Source: Stictocephala bisonia (lineage: Eukaryota; Arthropoda; Insecta; Hemiptera; Membracidae). From it: a stretch of DNA of 64,000 bases. Shown here piece by piece: positions 35,601 to 46,900 of this stretch; position 1 is the stretch's first letter, and every line of letters starts with the position of its first letter. The stretch is from contig JAQJVL010000045.1 of NCBI GenBank assembly GCA_035578905.1, positions 3,575,057 through 3,639,056 on the forward strand. Reading direction: 5' to 3'. The position numbers were made by a program, and so were the translations under genes. The notes beneath the pieces are model-generated. The model did no database searches. It was given only the letters and a program-made list of their open reading frames with translations, and had not been told where the DNA came from.

Positions 35601-35888
35601 GGGAGATTAATATTTAAACAATAAGATACACGTTCTTATTGTACGGGTTTGATGGTTGTGAAACTTGGACCTAGCTCTGTGATGGGAGATTAATATTTAA
35701 ACAATAAGATACACGTTCTTATTGTACGGGTTTGATGGTTGTGAAACTTGGACCTAGCTCTGTGACGGGAGATTAATATTTAAACAATAAGATACACGTT
35801 CTTATTGTACGGGTTTGATGGTTGTGAAACTTGGACTTAGCTCTGTGACGGGAGATTAATATTTAAACAATAAGACACACGTTCTTAT
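26618..35888. repeat. 83-bp satellite array, about 112 units with higher-order structure
   Basis: Head-to-tail 83-bp units ('TTGTACGGGTTTGATGGTTG', 'TGAAACTTGGACCTAGCTCT', 'GTGACGGGAGATTAATATTT', then a variable block). Two main variants differ in the variable block: 'AAACAACAAGACAGACGTTC' and 'AAACAATAAGATACACGTTC'. A rare variant 'TTTGAACAACAAGAATGAC' occurs at 29981, 31722, 33710 and 34953, 1741, 1988 and 1243 bp apart, close to 21, 24 and 15 units, showing multi-unit duplications. Some units are 82 bp. Separates gene A from gene D. No coding capacity. Confidence 0.97.
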
Positions 35889-35889
35889 T

Positions 35890-36650
35890 TAGATTTGATT
35901 TACTTTGAATACTTTTCAACTAGTTTATTCATTATTACTTTAATCCTGTTCTTTCTCCCATATTCGTTAGTATAGAAAAAGTATTTTGATCGTCCAAAAG
36001 AACTTTCTTACAAGTCTAAAAATACATTTTAGGGTCCTCTGAATCCAAAAAAGTGTTTTTTTTTTCGAAAAAGAAGTTGTCATGTCTGTCCGTATATGTG
36101 TCTGTTTGTGTGTATCTGCAGTTCACTGGTGACTAGACGGATGGATTAACTTTTATGAAATTTGGTATGTAGGTGTGTTTAGCCAATATCTCCAGACATT
36201 TTCCACTTTTTTGAAATTATAGTTTATTTTTAATTTTTATGAGCAAAATCATACAAAAATATAATTTTCTAAAAAACAGCTTTAACGATTTTGACTAAAT
36301 TTTCGGAAAAGATATGAATTACAATTTAAAATAGTTTAGTAAAAACCGCATGTCTCTAACTTGAATAGTATTTGAGTTATGACAAAAAAAACATTTGAGT
36401 TACAACTTGAAAAACATATGGGAATCAAACTGGTAATTTTCAAAGTTTTGACTTTTTAGAGTTTAATATGGGGGAAGTTTTGTGCCAATTCTTTCAAACC
36501 ATTTATTAGTTTAGTAGCTAGAATTGGACGCCATGTGATACAAATACATCCTAACGAATTCTCAGCCAGCCACTCAACTTCCATGATGATTTTGCATAAT
36601 TACAATCTTCGACCGCAGTAGTTTTATGTTCATATTTGCTTTTTCATTCA
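35890..36650. other. 5' flank of PGRP gene D
   Basis: AT-rich. A stretch from about 36060 ('GTCATGTCTGTCCGTATATG', 'GACTAGACGGATGGATTAAC', 'GAAATTTGGTATGTAGG') has the look of a dispersed repeat, but no coding frame is visible. No upstream exon for gene D was found here. Confidence 0.4.
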
Positions 36651-36666
36651 ACAGGAAACGTCAGCC

Positions 36667-36884
36667 ATGAGCAACTCACAAGATGATTTTATGATTCGAC
36701 CCAGGAAGTCCTGGCATGCCGCCGTCAGCAGGGAAGTCATTCCTGTGAAGAGCCCAGTCGTATATGTGTTCTGCATGAACACGCACACACAGCCATGTGA
36801 GTTCGACGTCCAATGTGAGGACATTGTGCGCCGTCTTCAGCACATGCACATGAACGTTCACAACTTTGAGGACATACGTTACAA
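36667..36884 (+). CDS. PGRP gene D, first visible exon
   Basis: 72 codons plus AA, donor 'TACAA|GTGAGG'. An in-frame TAG about 50 bases upstream precedes any other ATG. Reading from the acceptor at 36654 would add 'ETSA' before the Met. Confidence 0.85.
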
Positions 36885-39595
36885 GTGAGGGGAAATAGTC
36901 TATTGACTGAATCTTCCGACTTAAATTCAGAGTGCTCTTACATTAAGTGCTGCAACTACAAGGAGGTTACGACCAATCGCGTGACGATATTAGCCAGCCG
37001 TAACCATAACAATACCTTGACGCTTTACTTGGTTGTTACGTTTCAATTCTTTATATAAAAATATCCAATGACGAGCTCGTTTGAATATATGACTTTGTGT
37101 GAGAGTTAAGTTTATGACCGCTGGTTTTCATATTTTTTATAATGTCATAGACTGTCAGATGCAAAGTGCTCTTGACAAAACTACGTTAGAAATCCACTCA
37201 AATGCTACCAGGTGCGCTCATATAAAGTCGGGAGATTCATTAAGTTAAGTTGGTTACCTAGCTTTATATTTACAGCTTTGTAGTTAACGAAATTTGGGTC
37301 AGGACGGGCAATTGTCCAAACACTGCAACCAATTTCCATTTAAAACATCCTAGAAACCACACTTTTTGTAGCTGAATATCTATTGGCGATATTGTGAGTG
37401 TCTAACACTGTTTAGCAGGTATAAACTAGTAGTTTTCAGAGGTCAGCAAACAAGACCAAAACGTATGAAAAGTTGCAACATAATGTATAAACTAAGTGTT
37501 TTCATTTATACATCTTGGAAAATACATGCAGATTACTTAATCTTCATCATTAGTTATGATCATTTATTTTAAGCACAGTTTGTTAATTCCCCAGTGCGTA
37601 GTTCAGTTTCAATAATGCAGTATGGATCTGTATTTTAATAAATATTCAACTTCATTTTGAACTTTTAATTTTCTTGAAAGTCAAGTTCCAAATACAGATA
37701 TAAATTAAAACTATTATTTGCTTAAGAACAAAAATTAAAAGTTTTATTTTATAAATTTAATTTTAGTTCCTCAATTTATATTTTAAACAAGTTTATAAAA
37801 ATAAATCAATAAATATATTTATTCATATTTTAGAACTAAATTCATATTAATCTTAATTAAGATAGTAAAGAAGTTTTATCAGCGTCATACCTAATTTACT
37901 ATAATTTTTCGATTGGTGAAGAAGATGACGCACATAGTATTTATCCTATGATTCTTAAAGATTATAAAATCTTACAACACTGGCAACTAAGGTGGTTTGT
38001 TAAAAGCACAGCTTTCTGATTGGTGAAGATGGCACTGTATTCGAGGGTAGAGGGTGGGAAGTCCAACCCCTGCTGCCCTTAAAGTTCACCAGCTACAAAG
38101 ACAAGAGCGTCCTGATGGGCTTCATCGGCGAGTATACAGGTATCCATGTAACACTTTAGTTTGCATGCATTTAAAGGTCGTTAATTGGGGTGATTATATA
38201 TACCGTCAGTAATCATATCGTCTAGTTGTCTAGACATGTTTGATTGAGTAAAATTGTATCATTGACTGTAGAATAAATAAGAAGCTATTTTTTTCTGGCC
38301 CGTGAAGCCGGTTTTCTTGTTTAGTGAAATTAGTTCGTTTTCGGTTTTCACAAGTAGCGCCAGTGGCTCCCTCTCCCTGTCTCTCCAGTACACTCTGTCG
38401 TGACTGATTGCTGAGCAGAAGTACGCCAAATAGTCGTCAGAGCGCTTATTTAAAGCCTATCACCGTTAGGTATCAGCACAGGTGCATGTCTACAGCACAT
38501 ACATTGCCTTTGACTGTCTGTTTCTAAAGTAAATGTTGTTATATATTGAGGCAAATTTTGGCCCTAGCGCGGATCTTTCGTAAATTTTATATTCAAATTA
38601 TTTAAATATTGATGTGAGGGATAAGGTCTTCTACACCTGATTTTAAATTGTTGTTGGTCAGAAAAACAGACTGAAGGGAAGAAAAAGAGAAAGAAAAATG
38701 TGGAGAGAGGGGTTTTGTTGTATAGGGGAAAGGAGTGAAAAGAGTGGGAGTGGTGAAGAGATGGAGAAAAGAAATGAATATTGTCTTTATCAGGCTTTAG
38801 GCCTGTAAAGTCATTTCTTTTACTCAAACTTATTGAAAACTTAGATTTTTTTAAAAATAAATAAATTACAAAACATTCAATTACAAAAACATATTAAATA
38901 TAAAATAATACTTTCAACAATAAAAATCTATAAACTTATAATTAACATTTTGTTACGATCAAAGGGTAATCAAATTTTACTGAAATAAAAATTATTACTT
39001 TAATAAAAAATATTACTGACATAAAATAAATAATTTCTTAATATCATTCATACGGATACGTACACATCATTGACGAACCACTATTCACCTCCTTCAGATG
39101 TCGCAGGGCAGGTCTTAGAGAGGTGAAGAAAGAGAGATAAATGGAGAGAGATGGAGTGGTGGAGAAAAGTAGAAGATGAAGAGTTCAAGAGTGGAGGAGA
39201 GGTGAATAGGAGGAGAGGTGAAAAGAAGGGAGAGGTGAAGAGAGAGGGAGAGTTGAAGAGTGGGGGAGAGGTGAATTGGGTAGAGGTTAAGAGAGGGGAT
39301 AGGTAGAATGGAGAGGGAGAGAGGGGGGAGATGTTCCATAATGTGTGTAGTAAAACAAGATTTGATTATTATGTTAATGAATGAGATAATTATTGTTTAT
39401 AATATGATTACTGTACCCTGAGATTTAACGCTTACACTTTGGAATGTTCCAGAGAATGAACTTCCCTCGGTGATGAGGACTCTACGTGAGAAGCTGGTGG
39501 ACTTTGGAATAGCCAACAACTACATTCACAGTGAATTCATACCAATAGAAATATTCCAGAAAATTAAAGGACCTTTTCACCACAATATACGTTAA
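36667..39595 (+). CDS. PGRP gene D: non-catalytic, shortened peptidoglycan recognition protein (3 exons seen)
   Basis: Join of 36667-36884, 38012-38139 and 39453-39595 gives 162 residues. Domain order: 'MIRPRKSWHAAVSREVIPVK' at about 9-28, 'VVYVFCMNTHTQPC' at about 31-44 where an active PGRP has the 'HHT' zinc site (here Met-Asn-Thr), the C-x5-C pair, 'NFEDIRYNFLIGEDGTVFEG' at about 66-85, and a last exon ending 'KGPFHHNIR'. The zinc-site Tyr of 'VYEGRGW' is Phe here, so three or more ligands are gone. Donors GTGAGG and GTATCC and both AG acceptors are good. A strong acceptor ('TTTTTCATTCAACAG', ending 36654) lies 12 bases before the ATG, so a 5' exon, coding or not, probably exists; I could not find it. 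No signal peptide in what is visible. Plus strand, convergent with gene B. Confidence 0.87.
38012..38139 (+). CDS. PGRP gene D, middle exon
   Basis: 128 nt, 'FLIGEDGTVFEGRGWEVQPL' then 'LPLKFTSYKDKSVLMGFIGE'. Acceptor 'AGCACAG', donor 'ACAG|GTATCC'. Same length and phases as in genes A, B and C. Confidence 0.93.
38262..38536. mobile_element. TIR MITE, family 2, copy in gene D intron
   Basis: Ends 'CATTGACTGTAGAATAAATA' and, complemented, 'TTTACTTTAGAAACAGACAG'. The interior shares 'AATTAGTTCGTTTTCGGTTT', 'TACGCCAAATAGTCGTC' and 'TCACCGTTAGGTA' with 55064-55316. Confidence 0.75.
38690..39335. repeat. Purine-rich low-complexity tracts in gene D intron
   Basis: Two tracts, about 38680-38775 and 39110-39335, of GA/GGAGAGG-type sequence ('GAGAGGTGAAGAG' recurring every 15-30 bases). 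The short Pro/Leu/Ser frames on the complement are by-products. Confidence 0.8.
39453..39595 (+). CDS. PGRP gene D, last exon
   Basis: Acceptor 'ATGTTCCAG', then 'NELPSVMRTLREKLVDFGIA' and 'NNYIHSEFIPIEIFQK', stop TAA at 39593-39595. AATAAA near 39786 is a candidate polyadenylation signal. Ends before the usual C-terminal zinc ligands. Confidence 0.88.
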
Positions 39596-39599
39596 ATAG

Positions 39600-40497
39600 G
39601 GTAACAACAGTATTCGTATTTTAATATTTGTAAATAGTGTATTATTAGAACCTAAGAATGTAATATAAACGTTGTTTATTTGAACATTTCACTTTGTCAC
39701 TTTCAACCCTGACTTTTTTCTGATCTTGGAAGATATTTATCCTATCTTTAAAAATATGTATACATTAAAATATGTATCTGAAAAATAAAAAAATACTAGA
39801 AAACTAGATAGCAGGAAATGTGATTTAGAAATTTAGAAAATAATGGGTTTAACATTTTTAATAACTAGTTTTTATTCAATCTAAATAATTTAAATTTCAC
39901 TAAACTCTATTGATTTTATATAAAGTATCTCTTTAAGTCCCTCGCAGTACAATCGGTCAAGCAGTGACTGTTCACTAATAACTTTTAATACATTTTTAAT
40001 TCAAGCATACAAACATTATTATGTATCATGTTAAAAAATAATTTATTAGTTAGCATTTTACATACCCGTAATGGTAAAGATTATAATCAATTAAAATGGT
40101 TGTCCAACTATGGAAATTAAGTATACGATGGTGAAGTATTACGGTGATACAAGCCGCTTAGAAAGTCACCTAACGAAAGCACTGGTTGCGAGGGAAATGC
40201 ACTGAGTGGTGGAAGTGATATAGAGAACTACTGTGCCCCCGTAGTGCCATTCAATTAAAAAAATGTCATGGAAAATAAGAAGATGGTGCACTTAATGAAC
40301 CCAATTTCTAGTGATAAGCCATTTTAATTCTAAAAAAATGTCAGCAACATTATTTTATGTTAATTCATTACATTTTATACTATATAAATAGATTATCCAC
40401 TAAACTGACAATAGGAGCAGTTAAATAAATATTTTATTTCTTACAATCACACAACACTTCAAAAATGTTAACTTAGCACATTTTTTGAAAAGGAGAC
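39600..40497. other. Convergent 3' flanks of genes D and B
   Basis: AT-rich; no further gene is supported between the two stop codons (39595 and 40798). Confidence 0.45.
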
Positions 40498-40705
40498 GCC
40501 GATATTCACATTAGATTATAGGTCTTTGCAGGAAACGTATAAAGTAAAAGGGAGAACCAATACAGTTCTCCCTTTTACTTTTTTATTAGTGGATATTACT
40601 AATAAAAACTAACAGACATGGCCAGGGTTCGAACCTGTCCTATCTCTAACTTAGGGACATCGTCCAGACGCCTTAGTTTGCCCGGCTACTGGCCCTTCCA
40701 GTGTA
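40498..40705 (-). mobile_element. tRNA-derived SINE, family 2, copy a
   Basis: On the minus strand an A-box-like 'CTAAGGCGTCTGGAC' (Leu/Ser-tRNA style) is followed by B-box 'GGTTCGAACCCTGGCC'. The body continues with 'GGGAGAACTGTATTGG' and 'CGTTTCCTGCAAAGACC'. Related to 45495-45660. A perfect hairpin 'AAAAGGGAGAAC'/'GTTCTCCCTTTT' lies inside. Confidence 0.7.
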
Positions 40706-40797
40706 CTTGGTGATAGACCTATATTATTTTAAAGTCGATAGAAATCGTTACCACATATTCTGCCATAAATAAACAGATCAACAACAATGGATGATTT

Positions 40798-40913
40798 TTA
40801 TTTGATGTATGATATGTCATAATATAAGAAATCTTTAGATATAAAACCATTTTTAATTCCATTTTCGATGAGAGTTCGACCTGCTTTGAACATTTCTTCA
40901 GGTAGATCCTTGA
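40798..40913 (-). CDS. PGRP gene B, last exon
   Basis: Acceptor 'CTGTTTCAG'-like ('TTGTTTTGTTTCAG'), then 'KDLPEEMFKAGRTLIENGIK' and 'NGFISKDFLYYDISYIK', stop TAA. The same block shape as in A, C and D ('LPxxM...L...GIxNGxIS'). Confidence 0.87.
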
Positions 40914-43900
40914 CTGAAACAAAACACAACAATTCATGTATGCATGTAATAAGCCCCATCATATCACAACAGAACCTTATGTTTGCCTCGTATAATTAAC
41001 TTGTTCTTAGATAAAGTTTCTACATTACCTTGTCAAGTTAAAGTTGTCCTTGCTATGTTGGAAGCTATTTTGATGATTTGTAAGTTTATGTGTTTTTATT
41101 ACTTACTAGGATAGTACTCGTCCTTCGTATGGGGTTTACGTTGATTTACATTGTGCTTATTGCGTTCACTATTACAATGTACCCACTGGCATCTGTATAA
41201 TTGCTCCCGGACAGGGATGAGTCTGTAAATACCTAGGTAGCGGTTTGATAATTGTTATGATCAGTAACAAAATTGATTTAAATGTTCAACCATTGAAGCT
41301 GGACAAGAGTAAAACGTCTAGTAGCGAGTGACCAATGTTCAATCTTGACCCAGACCCTGACGACTAAGCTATTACCTTGCATTGCTTAAACACTAAATAA
41401 TACGACATTGTAATATTACACGGACACAAATAGGTGGAACCTGTTGTTTTAATGTTATTTTTCGGCATAGCATAGTTCATTATTTGATATTTGTTGAGAT
41501 TTTCATCACTTCTATTGTTTTAAAAACAAACACAACGTTTCGACAGATGTAAAACTCCAGTCGTCTTCAAGTATTACTAACTTCCTTATCATTCTTTTTT
41601 TGTTCAATGTGAGAAAAACATTACAAATTACACAATTACGACAAACACCTGAAGATGACAAGAGTTTTGTACCTGTCAAAACACTGCTTTTGTTTTTTTA
41701 AACACTTGAAGCATTGGATATATCCAAAATATTTATCAAACAAAGGTGGACATTTCAATCTATAATATAAACTCAACCTATTTAACTAACTTCTATGTAC
41801 TCGATATCTTATTGAATTAACTATTCTTTTAAAAGTTATTTCTTTCATCTGGCCTTGGTATGTACTTTGGAAGTTGACATTATTTCCTCAAATCAAAAAC
41901 CTAAACTATGATTCAATTAATAACGCAAGATTCATAACTACTGAAATTTCTGAAAGTAATAGTATAGTTTGCGAAAATAACCGTCAGAACATCAAATTGT
42001 ATACACAGGGTTGGGCAAAAGTCAGGAATATATTTATTAATTTCAAAACCATCGAAAGAAATGTAAAGAAACTTTGCAGTTACGTACATGTTATTACCAC
42101 TGTACGTGTATGGGCGGGCGGGTGGGTCAATGCCACTGTACGTGTATGGGCGGTCGGGTGGGTTATTACCACTGTACGTGTATGGGCGGGTGGGTGGGTT
42201 ATACAAAACATTTAGACATATTTTACTTGTTTTTCGCATGGCCAGGTGAAGGATGACTCATGAAGGAAGTCTTAAAAATTTTAAATGTAAGCCTAACTCG
42301 AGTTATACCTCATTTTAAAGGCCTTTGTTTGTAAAACACAAGAGGGTAAACCTGAAGTCAAAAGGATGACCCAGTCAGGAAATATAGACTCTCAAAGAAT
42401 TAATGTCATATAACTAACACTGCTTAAAACAAAGATAGGAAGTTATCATCTATTGCTGCGTTGAGCTATAATTTATCTAACTAAATATGAGAAATTAAAT
42501 TAAAAAAAAAAATAAGTAACAAATTATTATAGTAATATCCTTAAACTATTTTAGATAAACCTACTGTCAAAAGTGTTTTGATAATTCTTTCTTATTTTTC
42601 TCTTAGTTATATAGCATAGCTAAGATAAAAATAATGTATAACGCAGTCTTTGTTACGATTGTTAGCAATCAACAACATTGGTCGGCTGTGACTCGAACTC
42701 TCACAATGAGGTTTGGGGAAGCAGTGACACGAACGAGAGGGGCCTTGCTCTTGCAGAATACCTGGGAGGTACCGATCTATTGGTACTAAATAAGGGTAAT
42801 CTCCCAACCTTTTCGAACATCATTAGGAGGGAGGTTATAGACATAACTATGGTCTCAGCCTCAATGTTTCATGACATGGGGGACTGGGAAGTTTCGCAGG
42901 AACCCTCGTTGTCGGGCCACAGACACATCTGCTTTGTGCTTGAGGGCCAGACAACAAAGAGGGTGTACAGGAATCCCAGAGAGACAGACTGGGCCTCCTA
43001 TTCGGTGGAACTGTCTGACAGACTGGATCTAATTCCTAGAGGCCAGATTCGATCTGGGCAGGATTTAGAGGAGAGGGCGGCACTCCTTACGGAGGCTGTA
43101 ATCACCTCTTATGAGAATAACTGCCCTTTGACACAAAGGGATGCTCGAAGCAGGAGATGGACCCGAGAATTAGAGGACCATCGAAGGAGAACCAGAAGGC
43201 TCCTCGGCAAGGCCAACAGGTCCGGTATTGATGCCGACTGGCTGGCCTACTGGGAGTCCCAAAGAAACTACAGGCGAGAGGTTCGCAGATTATCCAGGAA
43301 ATCCTGGAGAGACTTTTGTTCCTCTATAGAGACAACCTCAGCGATGTCTAGGCTACACAAAGTGCTGGATAAGGACCCTGGGGGGACTTCTCATTAAAGA
43401 GGATGGGTAGTGGACCAGTTCAGAAGAAGAGACGTTGCAACTTTTATTTGAGACTCATTTCCCGGGATCCGTCGAGGAACCGGCAGCGGGCCCCCCCACT
43501 TTGGTGGGGTGGGCTTGCACTGGGGCCTTGCACGGGACTGGAGTGAGGCAAAGAAGGTTGTCACAGAGCAAAGGATCAGGTGGGCTGTTGAGTGCTTCGC
43601 CCCCTTCAAGAGCGCTAGGCCGGATGGCATCCTACCTGTGCACTTGCAGAGGGGTCTGGAGCCGCTCCTACCCCACATGACCGCAATTTGTAGGGCCTCC
43701 CTGGCCTTGGGTTATATCCCAAGGCTGTGGAGGACCGCAAAAGTGGTGTATATCCCCAAATCTGGAAGGGTTACACATTCCAGACCTAAAGATTTCAGAT
43801 CGATCAGCCTCATGTATTTTCTTTTAAAGACATTATAGAGGCTGGTCGACAGGCATATGAGAGACGGGGTATTGAGAGATAACCCACTCCATACAAACCA

Positions 43901-46900
43901 ACACGCATACATGGCTGGAAGATCTGCGGAGTCGGCTCTTCATAGACTCGTCACGAGGATTGAGGGGACGATTCGGCAGAAGGAGCTAGCCATGGGTGTC
44001 TTCACGGACATAGCTATATACTGGCTAGCTCCGTGAAGACACCCATCTTCACGTACTAGCCACGTGAAGATGGGTGTCACGAAGACCTGAAGATCGATCA
44101 ATAATGTCTCCCGACAGTCTATGATCGATGCTGTCGTTAGGACGGGCGTCAATGGCATCATTGCCAGATGAATTGAAGCCTACCTACGCAGCAGAACGGT
44201 TAAGGCAACATTGAACGAAGCGTCAGTTCAGGTTGTAGTCGGCAGCGGCTGCCCCCAAGGGGGCGTCCTATCCCATCTCCTGTGGTCCTTGGTGGTTGAT
44301 GACCTACTAAGGGCGCTGAACGGGATGGGGGTATGTATATGCTCAGGCATACGCGGACGATGTGTATACTGGGCGTTGGTAAGTTTGCCAGCACGGTGTC
44401 GGACATCGTCCAGGCTGCCTTGAGATACCTAGAAAGGTGGTGTAGGGACAAGGGGGAACACTGCTTAAAACAAAGATAAGAAGTTATCATCGATTGCTGC
44501 GTTGAACTATAGTTTATCTAACTTAATATGAAATTAAATTTAAAAAAAATAAGTAACAAATTATTATAATAATATCCTTAAACTATTTTAGGTAAACCTA
44601 CTGTCAAAAGTGTTTTGATAATTCTTTCTTATTTTTCTCTTAGTTAAATAGCATAGCTAAGATAAAAATAATTTATAACGCAGTCGTTTGTTACGATTGT
44701 TAGCAATCAACAACATAATCAGTAACAGGGACCTGAAACTGTTAAATAAATAGTCGTATAACTAAGAAGAATTAGTAATGTGACATGAAATTCTTTGAAT
44801 CACTGTATTTTCTGACTGGGTCATCCTTTTGACCTCATGTTTACCCTCTAGTGTTTTACAATTAAAGACCTTTAAAATGAAACTCGAGTTATGCTTACAT
44901 TAAAAATGTTAAGGCTTTCTTCATGAGTCATCACCTGGCCATGCGAAAAACAAGTAAAATATATCTAAATGTTTGGTATAGGGAAATGTACATAACTACA
45001 AAGTTTCATTACATTTCTTTTCAATCGTTTTGAAATTAATAAATGTATTCCAGACTTTTACCCAACCCTGTATAATTGATTCCAGCATACAGTGCATATA
45101 TAATTTTTTGCTAAAGTTAAAACACCAATGATAAGATTTATTTTTACCTAGGCATGTTTCCATGTAGCCAATGAAGATGCTTTGCCGACTGGACTTAGCG
45201 ACCTTCGAGGGCAGGGTGGGAGTTGAGTACCAGCCTGTGCCTTCGTAGACCAGCCCTTGAGGGCTGATTACAAAACTGCACACACACAAATATTACAGTT
45301 GTATCTTCAAAGCCACAGTTGAAAACCAAGGAAATTTCTTTTAAAGCTAAAACTTTACCTTGTTGCTAAAAAGGATTTATAAATCTAACGTGGAATTGAA
45401 ATTTATTGATTTTTTTAGTAAGATGCCAATTTCTCTCTATTTTAAACTATATGCCCTTTTAAACCATATTTTGTTCATACCCCAAAGATTATAGGTATGT
45501 GCGGGGAACGTGTTCAGGCAGAGAATTGGAGAAAATCAGTACAGTACAAGGTGAACATTATTGATCAAAGGTTTCAGTCAAGGCCAGGATTCAAACCTAC
45601 GCTACCTTTAACTCAAGTTCAAAGTCCTGGTGGCCTAGACCTCTCAGTCACCGACTCTCCAAAATTACTGAAGTAATTCCTACTTAACCATTAAAGATAG
45701 TAAAAATGGTATAAATACTTATTGTTATACAAGGTCAAGGCGCTGAGGACGGCTGAAAGATTAAGGGACCCTTCAGCAGACAAACACACTTAGGAGAAAC
45801 TTTGGAATTAGAGTTGATGATTAATCACCATGTTTGAAGGGTCACTTCTCTCGGCCACCTTCAGTGTTTGGACATATATAAATGCTAATTAGGTCATGAA
45901 ATTAAATTGACCCAGAATCCGTAATGCATCCCAACCACCTGCTATTTTGGGATTAAAAATAAATGTCGACTGAATTCATTGAACAAGTACAGAATCCTTG
46001 GAAATAACTGCAGTATGTTCCCAATCCTAGCAAATGACTGCAGTAAGTCTCAAATCCTCACAAATGACTGCAGTAAGTCTCAAATCCTAGCAAATGACTG
46101 CAATAAGTCTCAAATCCTGGCAATTGACTGCAGTAATTCTTCAACTCTATCAAATGACTACAGCAAGTCTTAAATCCTAGCAAATGACTGCAGCAGGTCT
46201 CAAATCCTCGCAAATGACTGCAGTAAGTCTCAAACTCTCGCAAATGGCCACAGTAAGTCTCCAACCCTAGCAAATGACTGCAGTAATTCTTCAACTCTAT
46301 CAAATGACTACAGTAAGTCTTAAATCCTAGCAAATGACTGCAGCAGGTCTCAAATCCTCGCAAATGACTGCAGTAAGTCTCCAACCCTAGCAAATGACTG
46401 CAGTAAGTGTCAAATCATCGCAAATGATTGCAATAAGTCTCCAATTCTCGCAAATGATTAACAGTATGTCCCAAGTTCTTCAGAATGACTGTAATAAGTC
46501 CCTAACCCTTGCAAATGACTGCAGTTATGAAAATATCTGCAGTAATTCGTGGCAAATCCCTGATACTTGCGAATCGATGCAGTAAACATCCAAGTTAAAA
46601 ACATTTGACATGTATGACATCAGGATCACTATTTCCAATATTTCTAACAGTTTGTTTCTTTACTGGTTTTATTGTCGTGTTGTTAATGTTTTATACCCTC
46701 TAATTACTCGCCTGTATCGGAAGTCTTCTAGAGTGTGCAAGTGGAGCCCCAGCAGACGTTTCATTAGTACGTGGCACATCTGACCCACACTCTTGTCGTG
46801 GGAGACCTTCCCACCCCAGCGAGGGTTGTCATAGCATGACGATGTGTGAGTGTTGGTACAGAATATGTAATTGGCAGGGATTTGTATTGGTATCTCTTCC

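Larger units (their letters stand above)
42005..45071. mobile_element. Composite palindromic element: TIR - direct repeat - LINE fragment - direct repeat - TIR
   Basis: Outer ends 'ACAGGGTTGGGCAAAAGTC' (42005) and complement 'ACAGGGTTGGGTAAAAGTC' (45071) are flanked by TA, as in mariner-like elements. The arms match for about 300 bp: 42005-42096 plus 42204-42410 against 44770-45071. Inside these are two direct repeats of about 260 bp (42416-42678, 44457-44716), and between them a LINE ORF2 fragment. The left arm is interrupted by three minisatellite units that the right arm lacks. No transposase of its own. Sits in intron 2 of gene B. Confidence 0.85.

Noticed and set aside
26618..35888. CRISPR-like reading of the 83-bp repeats
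   Set aside because: Units are contiguous with no unique spacers; eukaryotic context. An ordinary satellite.
39115..39339. 74-codon Leu/Ser/Pro frame
   Set aside because: Complement of a purine-rich low-complexity tract.
45979..46393. Frames of 64 and 111 codons with 'ANDCSKSQIL' or 'CSHLLGFETY' repeats
   Set aside because: 30-bp minisatellite in gene B intron 1.
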